From the NCBI GenBank assembly GCA_015478945.1, contig JABUQX010028278.1, positions 1 to 20,000 of the forward strand: a stretch of DNA of 20,000 nucleotides, read 5' to 3'. A program made the translations under genes and the position numbers. The stretch is from Trachelipus rathkii. Lineage: Eukaryota > Arthropoda > Malacostraca > Isopoda > Trachelipodidae. Shown here in pieces: positions 1 to 9,965 of the stretch. The stretch's first letter is position 1, and every line of letters begins with the position of its first letter. The notes under the pieces were generated by a model. The model was not told where the DNA came from and ran no database searches. It was given only the letters and a program-made list of their open reading frames with translations.

Positions 1-110
1 CTCATAATCATATGAGCGAACGCCCATCATCTTCCCAATTCCTATGAGTCATCTAATCTGCGCATTCGAGTTAAGTTTTTCGCTGATATAAGCAGCCAGA
101 CAGGTCTATT

Positions 111-230
111 AATATCATATATACATATATATATATATTACATTATATATATATAATAGCTTATATATTAATATTATATCTACATATAAATATAATAGAT
201 ATATATATTATTTATATATATATCCTCTTT
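111..230. repeat. Imperfect TA dinucleotide tract
   Basis: An impure run of TA/ATA units, almost without G or C, lies in AT-rich flanking DNA. It is a degenerate microsatellite with no sign of coding or a conserved element around it. Confidence 0.85.
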
Positions 231-235
231 TTTTC

Positions 236-2440
236 ACGAATTGCTCGTATGTTATCATTATTCAATAAATAATGAGTGGTTCGTGCTTTTTCTAAAGTAA
301 CTTTAATTAATAAAAGTACTAATACTCCTTAGAAAAACATGTCAACTAAACCAAAAATCAAAAACACTTTGTCACTTGAATATTTTACTCGCTCTGAGAT
401 AAAAAGTATTATTACAGTCTGTCCAAATATGAAATAAGCCTTGAAAACAGTCCTTGAGGAACCGAGTCTTAATTCATGGCATAAGCCAGCACGTCTTGCC
501 CGGCCGCGTACCTCACCCGATACTACTCATCATAGCCACGCCACCTCCATTCCCACATTCCGCCGTCACAATCACACTCCCTACTAAGGAACCATTCATA
601 CACTTAATCGCGACATTTAAAACTCTTCATCAACATTGCTTAAAAATGTATTAAAAACCAATGGTGAAGTTTCAAAAAGATGTTTGGGATGAATCTTTAT
701 TTTCAAAAAGTCAAACTAAAGGGATAGTTTTTTCATTGTCAAAAACTTTCTTCTGTCTATGTAAAGTGAAAAACTCAAACATACAATTGATTATAATGGA
801 ATTGCTAAAGCAGTGGACCCGATTAAATTTATTTCGCAAGACTAGGATTTAAACACTGCTTGTGGAGAAAATATCCCACTGGGAAGCTTCTTTAGACCGG
901 CGGAAAATATTTGTTTAAAAAGTTGTAGAAGAAGTGGATATGCAAAAAATAAACTTACAAAATTGCTCTAAGCATTTCGTCCATTTAACAGAGAGTGGTT
1001 GCAAAATGATTATAAGCTAAATGTTTGCTTTTAATTAGGACTATAGTGTGACGAAGATAAAACAACAATATTACTTAAAACGTTAGCCCAGTACGAGGCA
1101 ATTTCACGCGGAGAGATAGTCCAAGAATTGTTATTGCGCTTTACCAATAATTCGAAATACATAAGCACGAAAATTAATCTAGACTTAGTTACGGACTAAC
1201 TGCATAAACAATCAATGAATACCAAGTACGCTTATTAAAATATAAAATTACTCATGAGGCCCACAATACGCTTAGCTGCGTAAATGTGATATTGCATATT
1301 CTATGAAATGCCCAAACGAAGAAGTAATAGTTGTTCTTCCAGACATGAACCTTGACAAAACCACTGAAAAGCCATGTTCGCGTTGACCGTTAACCATAGT
1401 ACCCACATGAGTCTGGACTTCCTCCTTTTTACAAGTTACAGTGCCGTATCTCTCCACTCATACAATAAATCCTTATAAGCCAAGGACAGAGACAAATAGC
1501 TCAAAAGCCAGGCCACGCTTACCCCCAAAACAGTAAGTTGAATTCTAAGCGCCTGATAAAGCTGAAAACCACTTGACAACTCTACTAGATCAAAGCACAC
1601 CAACAGATGGTCTACGCACTTTGCAAGTACTTCCTTGATGGCGGAACAGTAAAAATGTCTTACTGCTCAAAAAGGCTTCTTTCAACACTAAGATATGCAT
1701 ATACTTAATCAGATGGCTGCCCCCGCGTAATGAACTTTCACTCTCCGATAGTACAGTGGGAACAAATTCGAAACTCAAAGATTATTAAAACAAACCCATA
1801 TTGTAACAACCAAAATATTCAATCCAAAAAACAGTTTAATACCCAATAATCCATTTTCTTATAGCAATTCTTTCAACAATCCAAGGAAAGAAGAGAAAGA
1901 ATGCTAACTGTCCCTCAAAAATATTTTCCTAATCGGTTGGTTTGTTAAATTTACATAAGATCACGAAATAACTGGAAAGATCCTGACATTACAACGCTAG
2001 TATGTTTTGTGTGAACTAAGACTTAAAGTGATAAAAAGCTATCGAACAGAAGCCATGGGTCGGAGATAACCGTAACTTCAGCAGTGAGTTTCAAGTACTC
2101 ACATCCCTTGTGGAAATTCTTGTCAGTATGGGAAGGATTGACAGAAGTCAATGACAAACACAGTGGGACCGAACCTGGGAAGCCATGCAGAACGCGATTG
2201 CAAAAAAGGACAATCTAATTAGTAAAATGACCCCTGCAACCTAAACACATTCCTCTAGAAAAAATAACAAAAAGAATTCTTTCTTGAACTTAGGATGAAA
2301 GTTAATGAAAAATCGACCGGAATCTCAAATTTTAACAGTTAGGATGCAATCCGGTAGCGTAGCCTAAAATTATCTGCATCATACTGCCTACACAACCCTA
2401 CGCCTGTGCCCTCCAAGTTCAAATAAATGTGTTGTGAGAG
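236..2440. other. Unassigned AT-rich DNA, no gene seen
   Basis: About 2.2 kb without a supportable gene. The open frames here are at most 66 codons, lie on both strands and resemble no family I know. A stretch near 2040-2260 has a more balanced base composition and could be a decayed mobile element, but I could not match it to a family. No tRNA-like fold, splice-bounded exon series or terminal inverted repeat was recognised. Confidence 0.6.
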
Positions 2441-2742
2441 GTTATTTTGTGCATTTATAATATACATAAAACCCTTAAAATTATTGGGAATGCTTACGCT
2501 AAGGAATTTTTTTAAAAGTTTTATTTTAAGAAAAATTAATTATGAAATAAATTATTATGAATTAATATGCCTCAGGCAGTTCAAAGAGAAAGTGTTTTAA
2601 AATTTAGGATAAAAGTAAATAAATAATCAGGTCTCCACCATAAGGAGTATGTTGGTTGGAAATCAAAATTATTTTAAATATTCAGCCACCATTTCAAAAC
2701 AGAACTGTTTCAAAAAGCTTTAGGATAAAATTGAAATATAAT
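2288..2742 (+). repeat. Dispersed short direct repeats (TTAGGATAAAA type)
   Basis: A short motif of the form TTAGGATRAAAGTNAAT recurs near 2289, 2603 and 2721. The last two copies are preceded by similar text containing TTCAAA. The spacing is irregular (about 315 and 118 bp), so this is not a clean tandem array. It may be what is left of a duplicated AT-rich repeat. Confidence 0.35.
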
Positions 2743-2752
2743 TATTTTCCTT

Positions 2753-2812
2753 TAAAAAAAAAAAAAAAAAATAAATAAAAAATAAAAAAAAAATAAAAAT
2801 AAATAAAAAACT
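2753..2812 (+). repeat. A-rich run (A and AAAT units)
   Basis: About 60 bases are almost pure A, starting with an uninterrupted homopolymer and continuing as AAAT/AAAAT units. It could be an A-rich microsatellite or the decayed A-rich 3' tail of a retroposed element. No recognisable element body lies directly upstream, so the second reading is weak. Confidence 0.7.
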
Positions 2813-3033
2813 TTTAAATAAATTTAATTAGTAAATTAAAACAGGACAGTTCATCGTAAAATATTAAAAAAAAGTGCTATTGTATTTCAGGCGCCTACTT
2901 TCTTAAAAACTCTTAAAACACAAAGCGGAACAATATGGAAGTAGGAAGAGCTTACGCCGTGGGACGAGCTTGAGAGGAGTGTGCTAACAGGCAAACGGAG
3001 ACCGTACCAGACATGGAGAAGGAATTATAAATA

Positions 3034-3042
3034 GGAGCCGAA

Positions 3043-3075
<33 letters not shown>

Positions 3076-3083
3076 AGAGCCGG
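3034..3083 (+). repeat. GGAGCC hexamer tandem repeat
   Basis: About eight units of the GC-rich hexamer GGAGCC, with two single-base variants (GAAGCC, CAGAGCC), stand out in AT-rich surroundings. Read on the minus strand it would give alternating Ser-Gly, which explains an open frame there; I do not think it is a gene. It sits immediately inside the transposon-like terminus at 3084-3111 and is best read as that element's subterminal repeat. Confidence 0.85.
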
Positions 3084-3111
3084 AAAAAAATTTGCCGGAT
3101 CTGCAGCCCTG
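3084..3111 (-). mobile_element. Candidate hAT-like transposon terminus (one end only)
   Basis: On the minus strand this segment starts CAGGGCTGCAGATCCGG and runs into a T-rich stretch and then the GGCTCC hexamer repeat. The opening CAGGGCTG resembles the CAGNG start of hAT-superfamily inverted repeats, and elements with a simple repeat just inside the terminus are common in animal genomes. The bases just outside (3112-3119, ATTGCTAG) would be the 8-bp target duplication, but I found no matching copy or opposite terminus in this window. It is a truncated or solo end at best. Confidence 0.4.
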
Positions 3112-3235
3112 ATTGCTAGTTATTGTGTTGTGGGAATATCTGAAATTTCTACTACAGCTTTTGTGGTTTGTTGATAAATTTCGCCTTGCCTTACAATTCC
3201 TAATGCAAATAAACACATGTTAGTACTCCGTATAT

Positions 3236-4460
3236 ACTATCTAATCCCTCTATCCTTATCATCTAATATATATATAAACCAGAGGCTCCCACCCACTCTC
3301 ATACCTACTAAACCGACCCACCTAGCCGTATATATATTACTACTAGCTCACCAGTAATCACTCTATATCACGCCTTATATAGTTACCTTATATATATACA
3401 CTATCAACCTAATAAGTATAACCCCCACGCTCGCAGTGTATACTTACCTCCAATTACAATCCCTACTAACCTACCACTCCACCCCTACCCTCACCCCACC
3501 CTTACTAATAGCCAAGCTTATACACCTAGTCTACGCCTACTAGGATCACCCCATCCATATATACTCTAACCTCTCTCCCCTCATTCTCATATACCCAGAA
3601 CGTCCCATCACTAATAGCCCCGAACACCACCCTGCATAGTCCCCCCGCACCGGCCGCTCTCCTCCCACCACCACACCATGACCAGCTCCCGACCTCTCTA
3701 CCGCTACCCTCCATCCGCCTACACACCACATAATATTCACCTCTCCCGCCCAACCAGATCCTAGTACCCATACTTATGCCACATATCCACCTTCAGCATC
3801 ATTATCACTTTACAGTCGCTAGCTCAATTTAAGACAACTAGTTCCCTACTATCAGTACTATCCTACTCCTCAACACATACTAGCCATAATATATATACCC
3901 TACCTCTTAATTACTCCCCCAATACTCTACACCGGGCCCTACACTACTTACCCCCAATTTAACTACGCACTGTGACCCCTGTACCATCATTACCTCCAGT
4001 AACACCCACCATACATACCTCCTCCACTAAATACCAAACTAACGATCTATATATTAGCCCGATCTATACCTACCACATATACATCACTACTTCCATACTT
4101 ACCCTGTATCCCCACGTATCCCCCTCCCGCTATCTCTTGCCCCTCCATCTCCCCATACCATCATCATCCAAACTCCCACTTACCTCACTCTAATCTATAA
4201 TCATCTACACTACTACACACCCATCAATTAACCTACTCACCTAATAATACCTCACTTTCTTTAACTCATTTGTAATAAATTTAGTACCGTATAATATATA
4301 TACTACTACTAATTACTATTTACTACTACTCATACCTCTCTTACCACTTATCCTACTATCTATACGTCAGTACTCCTCTACCCCTACCTTACCTCATCAG
4401 TACCTACACCTATTACCCTTCACCAGCTGACATCACTTACCGCTCTACCTATATAATCAG
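3236..4460 (+). other. G-depleted, C/T/A-rich 1.2-kb tract
   Basis: Over more than 1.2 kb the + strand is nearly free of G and consists of degenerate TAC, CCTA, TATA and CACC words, including short TACTACTAC runs near 4300-4330. No unit repeats cleanly. The Pro/Ser/Thr/Tyr-rich open frame at 3972-4193 and the Gly/Arg-rich frames on the minus strand follow from this composition and are not reported as genes. It may be a heavily degraded microsatellite or satellite; no transposon features were seen. Confidence 0.7.
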
Positions 4461-4740
4461 AACGCTCATGACATGCGCCCTACCGGAATGTTCCATCCCA
4501 GAACGTCTCGGACGCGAGAACTTTCTCAAGACCAGCATCCCATCACCTTCAACCCACGGGTCGATACACCCCGAAGACCGGCGTTCATTAATCCACGTCT
4601 AAGTCAACAGGCGCCTGTGGGAAACCTAGACTAATTCGGAGGTTGCGACCTTCTAAAAGTGCGCAGTATGTTATGTCTATAGTCCATATGCTTGAAATCA
4701 GAAGTATAAGAATGAGAATGGGTCAAAAAACCTGTTGACG
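4461..4740. other. Unassigned balanced-composition segment
   Basis: About 280 bp have near-even base composition, set between the G-depleted tract and the purine-rich block. It contains several short inverted words, such as GGAATGTTCC, but no recognisable coding sequence or RNA gene. Confidence 0.4.
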
Positions 4741-5222
<482 letters not shown>

Positions 5223-5305
5223 GAGAGAAAAATCCATAAATGAAAAACGAGAAAAGAGTAATCCGGAAGCACGTGAGAAGTTCTTTGCAGATGAAGACGA
5301 CGAGG

Positions 5306-5361
5306 AAGAGAGAGAGAGAGATGGAGAGAGAGGAGAAGAGGGAGAGAGAGAGAGAGAGAGA
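5306..5361 (+). repeat. Second GA-rich tract at the broken LINE end
   Basis: An interrupted GA/GGA repeat whose right edge (about 5361) abuts recognisable minus-strand LINE reading frame. The LINE motif DVNWKDY is read on the minus strand directly before the CT repeat begins. The tract therefore lies inside, or replaces the end of, the LINE. Confidence 0.85.
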
Positions 5362-6360
5362 ATAATCCTTCCAATTAACGTCATGAAAAAAATGAAACAC
5401 GAAGAATATTAAGGACAAATGAAGGTTGAATTGTATGATTTCGAAGAAGATGTAATAGTTTTGTGGAAGAGTATCTCAAGTAGAAAAATGAAGGAACTGA
5501 ATTTTTGAGGCATTGGAAACAACCTAGTTCTCAATGTCACAATTAGAAATTTGAGAGTTAAGAGAGATTAGTTGCTCCAAGGCCTCTCTTATAGCTTGGG
5601 CAAATCGTTGTTGGGAAAGAGAGATATCTATCAAAATGAAAGAGGAAATGACATTAAAGAAAAGTTGAAAGAGAGTTGGGGATAGAACGGAACACCACCA
5701 TTTATAGAGTTAAAGGATGAACGGTGGCCTTCTACAACAGCTGTCTCAGAGTGGCCAAAAAGAAAATCAAAGAGAAGATCACAGAGAGTAGGATAGATAT
5801 CAAAAGATGAAAGTTTAGAAATCAAAGAAATCGAGGGCATGCGATATTCCCTTCTTCACAGCGAAAGATTCACTAAAATGCCGTAGGGAAGAAGACCAAG
5901 AATCAGAAAGAAGATAAAGAAGATCTCCAGCAGAACGCTACTTACGAAAGCTCTCCTAGAGATCAGAGATAGCATAGGAAGAATTGAGATGTTTCCAAAT
6001 GTTCCTGTTTAGGATACACTCAAAAACTTTAAAAAGAACTGCAGTTAAAGTGATAGAACAATAGTTTTAAGGTTAAGAGGGGTTCCCTTTTTCGGACAAA
6101 CTAAATGTGCGCACGTTTTCAGCAAGAGAAGGTCGAAGCACCAAGGCACCAAGCCACCAAGGCAACAAGGCAGAGTGAAAGCTCTTAAGAGCAAATTTTA
6201 AGAACCTCAGGAGAAATGGATTCTTGACCTTACTCCTACTTAGTGTTGCGCTCAGTGAAATCAGAAATAACACCATTTTAAAAAATTACTATACTAGGCA
6301 AAAATGAGTTGGAGGGAGGTGGAAAAGGAGCAATGCTCCGGAATCGTCTAAGGTAGCAAA
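5345..6360 (-). pseudogene. LINE reverse transcriptase domain, broken (minus copy)
   Basis: Read on the minus strand in family order: TLDDSG in the linker, SISPEVLKICS (the YGPDGI-type region), EKGNPS, SITLTAVLFKVFECILNRN, WKHLNSSYAISD, RSAGDLLIFLSDSWSSSL, KLSSFDIYPTLCDLLFDFL, a GVPQGSVLSP-related GGVPFYPQLSFN, REALEQLISLNSQISN, NASKIQFLHFST and finally DVNWKDY at the GA tract. Stops, frameshifts and an internal rearrangement near 5830-5870 break it. The YADD catalytic box, expected between the GVP and REAL segments, is not visible: those segments are only some 45-60 bp apart, so it seems deleted. No function is possible. Confidence 0.87.
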
Positions 6361-6889
6361 TTATAAGCAAAGGAGTGAAGGAAGGCAAAAAGGCAGTTGT
6401 ACAGTCGTAAAATAATAGAGGAGGGAAAGAGAAAGAAGCAAAGCTAGAGTTAACATTTCTGTAATACTCTAAAAATGACCAGAAAAAGAGGAGCCAACAA
6501 TATCATTGCATTTTTAGTGTCACGGAGAATTAATTTTGCACGATTCCGGAATGAAATATAAATTGCATGAATTTCTGGAGTCTGAAAACGATGGTAATTC
6601 ATAAGGCAGCGTCCCTATGGGGAACATACGAGAACAAACAGAGTTAAACCAAGGTTTCTTAGGTTTAGATGAAGGCAAAAATATTGTATTAACGTCTCTA
6701 TGCCCGAGAGATTCACCTTTATAATGCGCACAGCATTCTCGGAGGGACCATACCCACGGAGGCAGCAGTCATTCCTTGGGGAATAAAAGCATTACGACCA
6801 GGCTCACCAGGTAGCAGCAATGTAGTGCAAAAAACGTTTTCTCGCAGTAGAAGGGGACCTTTCCAGCGAAAGACTTAAAGAAGTAGGAC

Positions 6890-7540
6890 AGGATACAAAG
6901 ATACGAAGGTGATCGGACAAACCCAGATTAGGGAAGAGTTCAATAGAATGAGAAGAAAGATTAGAGGTTAGAAAAGGTCTAGAATATTATATTTATCTTC
7001 AAAACAATCAGAGGTACGAGTAGAGAGCTACACCAACTGCTCGAGATCATTCTGGATAGAAAACGGATAAACAAGTTCATCAACTGTATCCTGAGAATTA
7101 GATAAAAGCAATAGGCAATGGTGAAAGCTGAAATTATAAAGAATGATGATTTCGGAAAAAGGTGAAAAACAGATAATGTAATCTAGTTCATAGCTTAAGC
7201 AGTCTAAGAATTTAGAATTCTCAGTTGAATTAGGAGACAGAGACACAGAACATATGAATTTAGTAATAGATTGACAGGATAGCCTGAACCATAAGGTAGT
7301 AAATTTGGAAGACTCTAAACGAGGGACACGAAAATAAGGAACATCAGTGTGGACATAATTGACAGGAACCTTCTTTGAACGAAAATTGAAGATAGAGACA
7401 GCAAGAGGAAAGAGAGTTGGATTCTCGGTCAGAAGGTTCAAACACCAGAGTTTCGGTTCAGAATAGGAGATGAGGTTTAGAGGAGGAGAGGTGATGTTCA
7501 ACAAAGTGGAAATTAGATTTAAAACCTCGAAGGTGGCGGC
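6890..7540 (-). pseudogene. LINE endonuclease domain, broken (minus copy)
   Basis: The AP-like endonuclease nicks the target DNA to prime LINE reverse transcription. On the minus strand, after a GFKSNFHFVEHHLS start carrying the expected Asn, the frame shows TET with the catalytic Glu, then LWFRLSCQSITKFICSV and SLSPNSTENSKF, NDLEQLV, and finally NLGLSDHLRIF with the conserved Ser-Asp-His. The family's GDFN box has become YNFSF, so a catalytic Asp is gone. A 158-codon stretch (7504-7028) stays open across the middle, but at least two frame changes are needed to read the whole domain. It is a relic, not a working gene. Confidence 0.85.
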
Positions 7541-7767
7541 AAATCCGTGGCGGCACCAACCCCACCATCGGAGACCGTCAACTCACAAGTGGTGATGGGG
7601 GATAGGTGGATGAGGGGCTACTTGCGGAGGCTGCCCCTCTCTGCTACTCCGAGGCTAATAGTGTAGTTGCTATTTCCATTTGTTTTATAAAAGAAAGGTG
7701 TCGTCTGTAATAGTGCTTAATGGTGTGTGGTAAAGGAGAGTATATTTCAGTGTAAGAAGAATAGCGG

Positions 7768-7768
<1 letters not shown>

Positions 7769-7799
<31 letters not shown>

Positions 7800-7802
7800 T
7801 TA

Positions 7803-7851
<49 letters not shown>

Positions 7852-7889
7852 CTTTATATTAATAATTTTAGAGTATATATATTATAATA

Positions 7890-7924
<35 letters not shown>
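7769..7924. repeat. (TA)n microsatellite between the two LINE copies
   Basis: Long TA runs interrupted by a short TTTATATTAATAATTTTAGAG spacer-like patch near 7850-7874. It lies in the gap between the two head-to-head LINE 5' ends. A Tyr/Ile-rich frame through it is a low-complexity artefact. Confidence 0.95.
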
Positions 7925-7925
<1 letters not shown>

Positions 7926-8173
7926 TTGGAGGACGTATTGAGTAATGAAACCAGGCCACATTTGGAAAACCCGGGTGCTTTAATTTTGGTTAGACTTTTC
8001 CTCTACGTTCATTGCTCTTTTTATAGTCTCTTGTCGAGTTTCACCTTCTCTGAGGGTCTCTAGCGTACTCTCGACTCTCTCCCCTCTTCACTTTCCCCAC
8101 AAGTTTACATGCACAGACACGAAAACACGAACATTCTCCTTTAAGTACCATAAGATGACTATAAGAAAAACTT
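7925..8173. other. Unassigned spacer upstream of plus-strand LINE
   Basis: About 250 bp of T/C-rich sequence between the TA tract and the region shared with the other LINE copy. It may be further LINE 5' UTR, since a loose similarity (CATTCTCCTTTA against TACTCTCCTTTA on the other copy's strand) continues upstream, but this is weak. Confidence 0.4.
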
Positions 8174-8448
8174 GCTCGGAGATGCTCGGAGGGACTCCAT
8201 CCAAGCAATGTCCCTCATTCACCACTTACTCCGTCATCTCTTGGGAGCTGGGTGACCTCTGGTGAGGAGGTTGTGTCGTCACGACTTTGCCGCCGGCTTT
8301 CTCTAGTGCACGGTTTTCCTTTTCATTAATTCTGCAACATTTGCCGTCTTTATTCTAACTTTCTCTTTGTCGAACACCATCTCTCATACTCTACTCCTCA
8401 CCTCTTGTTCTTAACTGAAACTTTGCTTGAGCATTCTGACATCACATA

Positions 8449-8452
<4 letters not shown>

Positions 8453-8543
<91 letters not shown>
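8453..8543 (+). repeat. (CT)n microsatellite inside LINE endonuclease
   Basis: About 42 CT units. LINE reading frame is recognisable on both sides (TETLLEHSDITYF before, LNFRTKAIVVHM after), so the repeat interrupts the element. Frames that run through it on either strand (Ser-Leu or Arg-Glu repeats) are artefacts. Confidence 0.96.
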
Positions 8544-8837
8544 GTACTTATTCTTAATTTTCGGACAAAGGCGATTGTTGTGCATATGCGTAGAACGACG
8601 TATCTCTAATATGATATCTCTAGGAATTTCTTTCTTGTGGCTTAGGCTCTCTCGCCAATCTACAAACAAATTAATTTGTTCTCTTTATTTATCGCCTAAT
8701 TCCAATGGCTGTTCTAAATTCTTGGATTATCTGAGCTCCAAAACAGAGCACCTTCTCTTTATCTTTCTTTGAAATCATTATTTTGGTTAATTTCAAAGTT
8801 CATCACCGGAAATGGCTTTCTTCTAGCTTTAACGATG

Positions 8838-8855
8838 CACACACACACACACACA
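8838..8855 (+). repeat. (CA)9 microsatellite inside LINE endonuclease
   Basis: Nine CA units followed by a short TATACACATG extension. It falls between the LINE segments HHRKWLSSSFND and QNNIEQMVQ, in place of the usual PGE-type loop. Confidence 0.93.
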
Positions 8856-9079
8856 TATACACATGCCTTCCACTTTTTCTATTCAAAATAACATTGAGCA
8901 GATGGTGCAACTCCCAACCAGTATCCTTGATGATCTTGAAAATGAACAACGTTGTTGACCTTTTTTGACCTTTTGCTTAACTTCTATGCTTCATTTAAAC
9001 TGTTAAGCTCTTTCTGCCTCTGGATTTCTCCGATCGCCTTCTTGTCTCAGTATTCTGTTCAATCTCTTCAAGTCTTAAG

Positions 9080-9308
9080 TAGGTAAGACTCTATCTACGG
9101 TTAAGAAACGTTTTTGGCACTCGTAGCCGCCGCAAACTGGCATAACTTATGGTGGCGGTGGCATTTTTTTTATTTTCTATGGAAAGATTACTGCTTCAGC
9201 TGGATGGGTCCCTCTAGGAGGGTGGGGCACATAACCGAGGAGACTCCTTTTGGTATGGAGGCGTATGTTCCATTTCCTTTCCATTTATCCAAAATAAATA
9301 AATCTTGA
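9080..9308 (+). pseudogene. LINE ORF2 linker fragment (plus copy)
   Basis: This stretch encodes WHNLWWRW, YFLWKDYCFSW, ITEETPFGMEAYVPF and SKINKS, matching the linker between endonuclease and reverse transcriptase in this LINE family. The minus copy shows the equivalent PRNDCCLRGYGPSENAVRII on its own strand near 6700-6770. The frame runs into the 16-bp tandem repeat at the position where the family has a Lys-Pro-Trp-Phe-Asn motif. Confidence 0.75.
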
Positions 9309-9886
9309 TTTAAATAAATCTTGGTTTAAATAAATCTTAGTTTAAATAAATCTTGTCTTAGTTTAAATAAATCTATTTTTAGTTTAAATAAATCTTAGTT
9401 TAAATAACTCCGGTTTAAATAAACTCTTGGTTTAAATAAAACGGCATACATCATCTCCCTAAATAAATAAACGTGTTGAAATAATAATTGGTTTTTTAAT
9501 AATCTTCGGTTGTAAACTCAAATCTTGGTCTTAAATAAATCTTGGTTTAAATAAATATTGGTTTAAGTAAACCTTGGTTTAAATAAATCTTGGTTTAAAT
9601 AAATCTTGGTTTAAATAAATATTGGTTTAAGTAAATATTGGTTTAAATAAATCTTGGTTTAAATAAATCTTGGTTTGGTTTAAATAAATCTTGGTTTAAA
9701 TAAATCTTGGTTTAAATAATATATTGGTTTAAACTAAATATTGGTTAAATAAAATCTGTGTATAAATAAATCCTTGGTTTAACCACAATATTGGTCCTTA
9801 AGTAAACCTTGGTTTAAATAAATCTTGGTTTAAATAAATATTGGTTTAAGTAAACCTTGGTTTAAATAAATCTTGGTTTAACCCCG
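9289..9886 (+). repeat. 16-bp minisatellite (TTTAAATAAATCTTGG)
   Basis: About 600 bp of tandem 16-bp units, roughly 35 copies, with consensus TTTAAATAAATCTTGG. Variants TTTAAATAAATATTGG and TTTAAGTAAACCTTGG recur in fixed order, which suggests a 48-bp higher-order unit near 9525-9645 and 9790-9870. It sits inside the plus-strand LINE, between GMEAYVPF on the left and PESHASYIS on the right. The core AAATCTTGGTTTAA matches the LINE codons for Lys-Pro/Ser-Trp-Phe-Asn, seen unexpanded in the minus copy near 6643-6665. The array therefore appears to have grown from LINE coding sequence. Confidence 0.93.
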
Positions 9887-9965
9887 CTGGCTTCAGAATT
9901 ACCTTCGTCTTCAAAATCCAGAATCTCATGCTTCTTACATTTCTTCCAGGATAAGATAAAGAAAT

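Larger units (their letters stand above)
5345..7654 (-). mobile_element. Decayed Jockey/I-like LINE, minus copy (5' region to mid RT)
   Basis: A non-LTR retrotransposon copy on the minus strand. In order it has a GC-rich 5' segment (7654-7540), an AP-type endonuclease (about 7540-6890), a linker (about 6890-6360) and a reverse transcriptase (about 6360-5345), all cut by frameshifts and stops. The 3' end is lost where the GA repeat begins, so the last part of ORF2, 3' UTR and tail are missing. The 5' segment is similar to 8174-8330 on the other strand, which places this copy and the plus copy in the same or related families. The clade (Jockey versus I-type) is uncertain; the LINE identity itself is well supported by motif order. 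Confidence 0.88.
8335..9070 (+). pseudogene. LINE endonuclease domain, broken (plus copy)
   Basis: The same AP-type endonuclease as in the minus copy. Visible in order: NICRLYSNFLFVEHHLS with the conserved Asn, PHLLFLTET with the catalytic Glu, a CT microsatellite, LNFRTKAIVVHMRR, LWLRLSRQSTNKLICSLYL, SPNSNGCSKFLDYLSS, VNFKVHHRKWLSSSFND, a CA microsatellite, QNNIEQMVQLPTSILDDLE and PLDFSDRLLVSVF. The GDFN box reads VNFK and the terminal Ser-Asp-His reads SDR, so two catalytic positions are lost. Several frameshifts separate the segments. It is a relic, useful mainly for dating and for placing the repeats inside the element. Confidence 0.83.
8174..9965 (+). mobile_element. Decayed Jockey/I-like LINE, plus copy (5' region and endonuclease)
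   Basis: A second non-LTR retrotransposon copy, on the opposite strand from the first. It shares the GC-rich 5' segment (CTCGGAG, CTCATTCACC-type and TTTGCCGCC words) with 7654-7540 on the minus strand. It continues with the endonuclease (about 8335-9070), then the linker with FLWKDYCFSW and GMEAYVPF (9114-9308). A 16-bp minisatellite follows, and the linker resumes at PESHASYISSR (9920-9955). The reverse transcriptase is not recognisable beyond about 9965, so the copy is truncated or decayed there. Three simple repeats interrupt the coding stretch. Confidence 0.85.

Noticed and set aside
3526..4193. Gly/Arg-rich minus frames and Pro/Ser/Thr-rich plus frame
   Set aside because: They follow directly from the G-depleted composition and show no domain.
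7727..7945. Tyr/Ile-rich plus-strand frame
   Set aside because: It is a translation of the TA microsatellite.
8427..8669. Frames through the CT tract on both strands
   Set aside because: Low-complexity artefacts; the real signal is LINE endonuclease sequence on either side of the tract.
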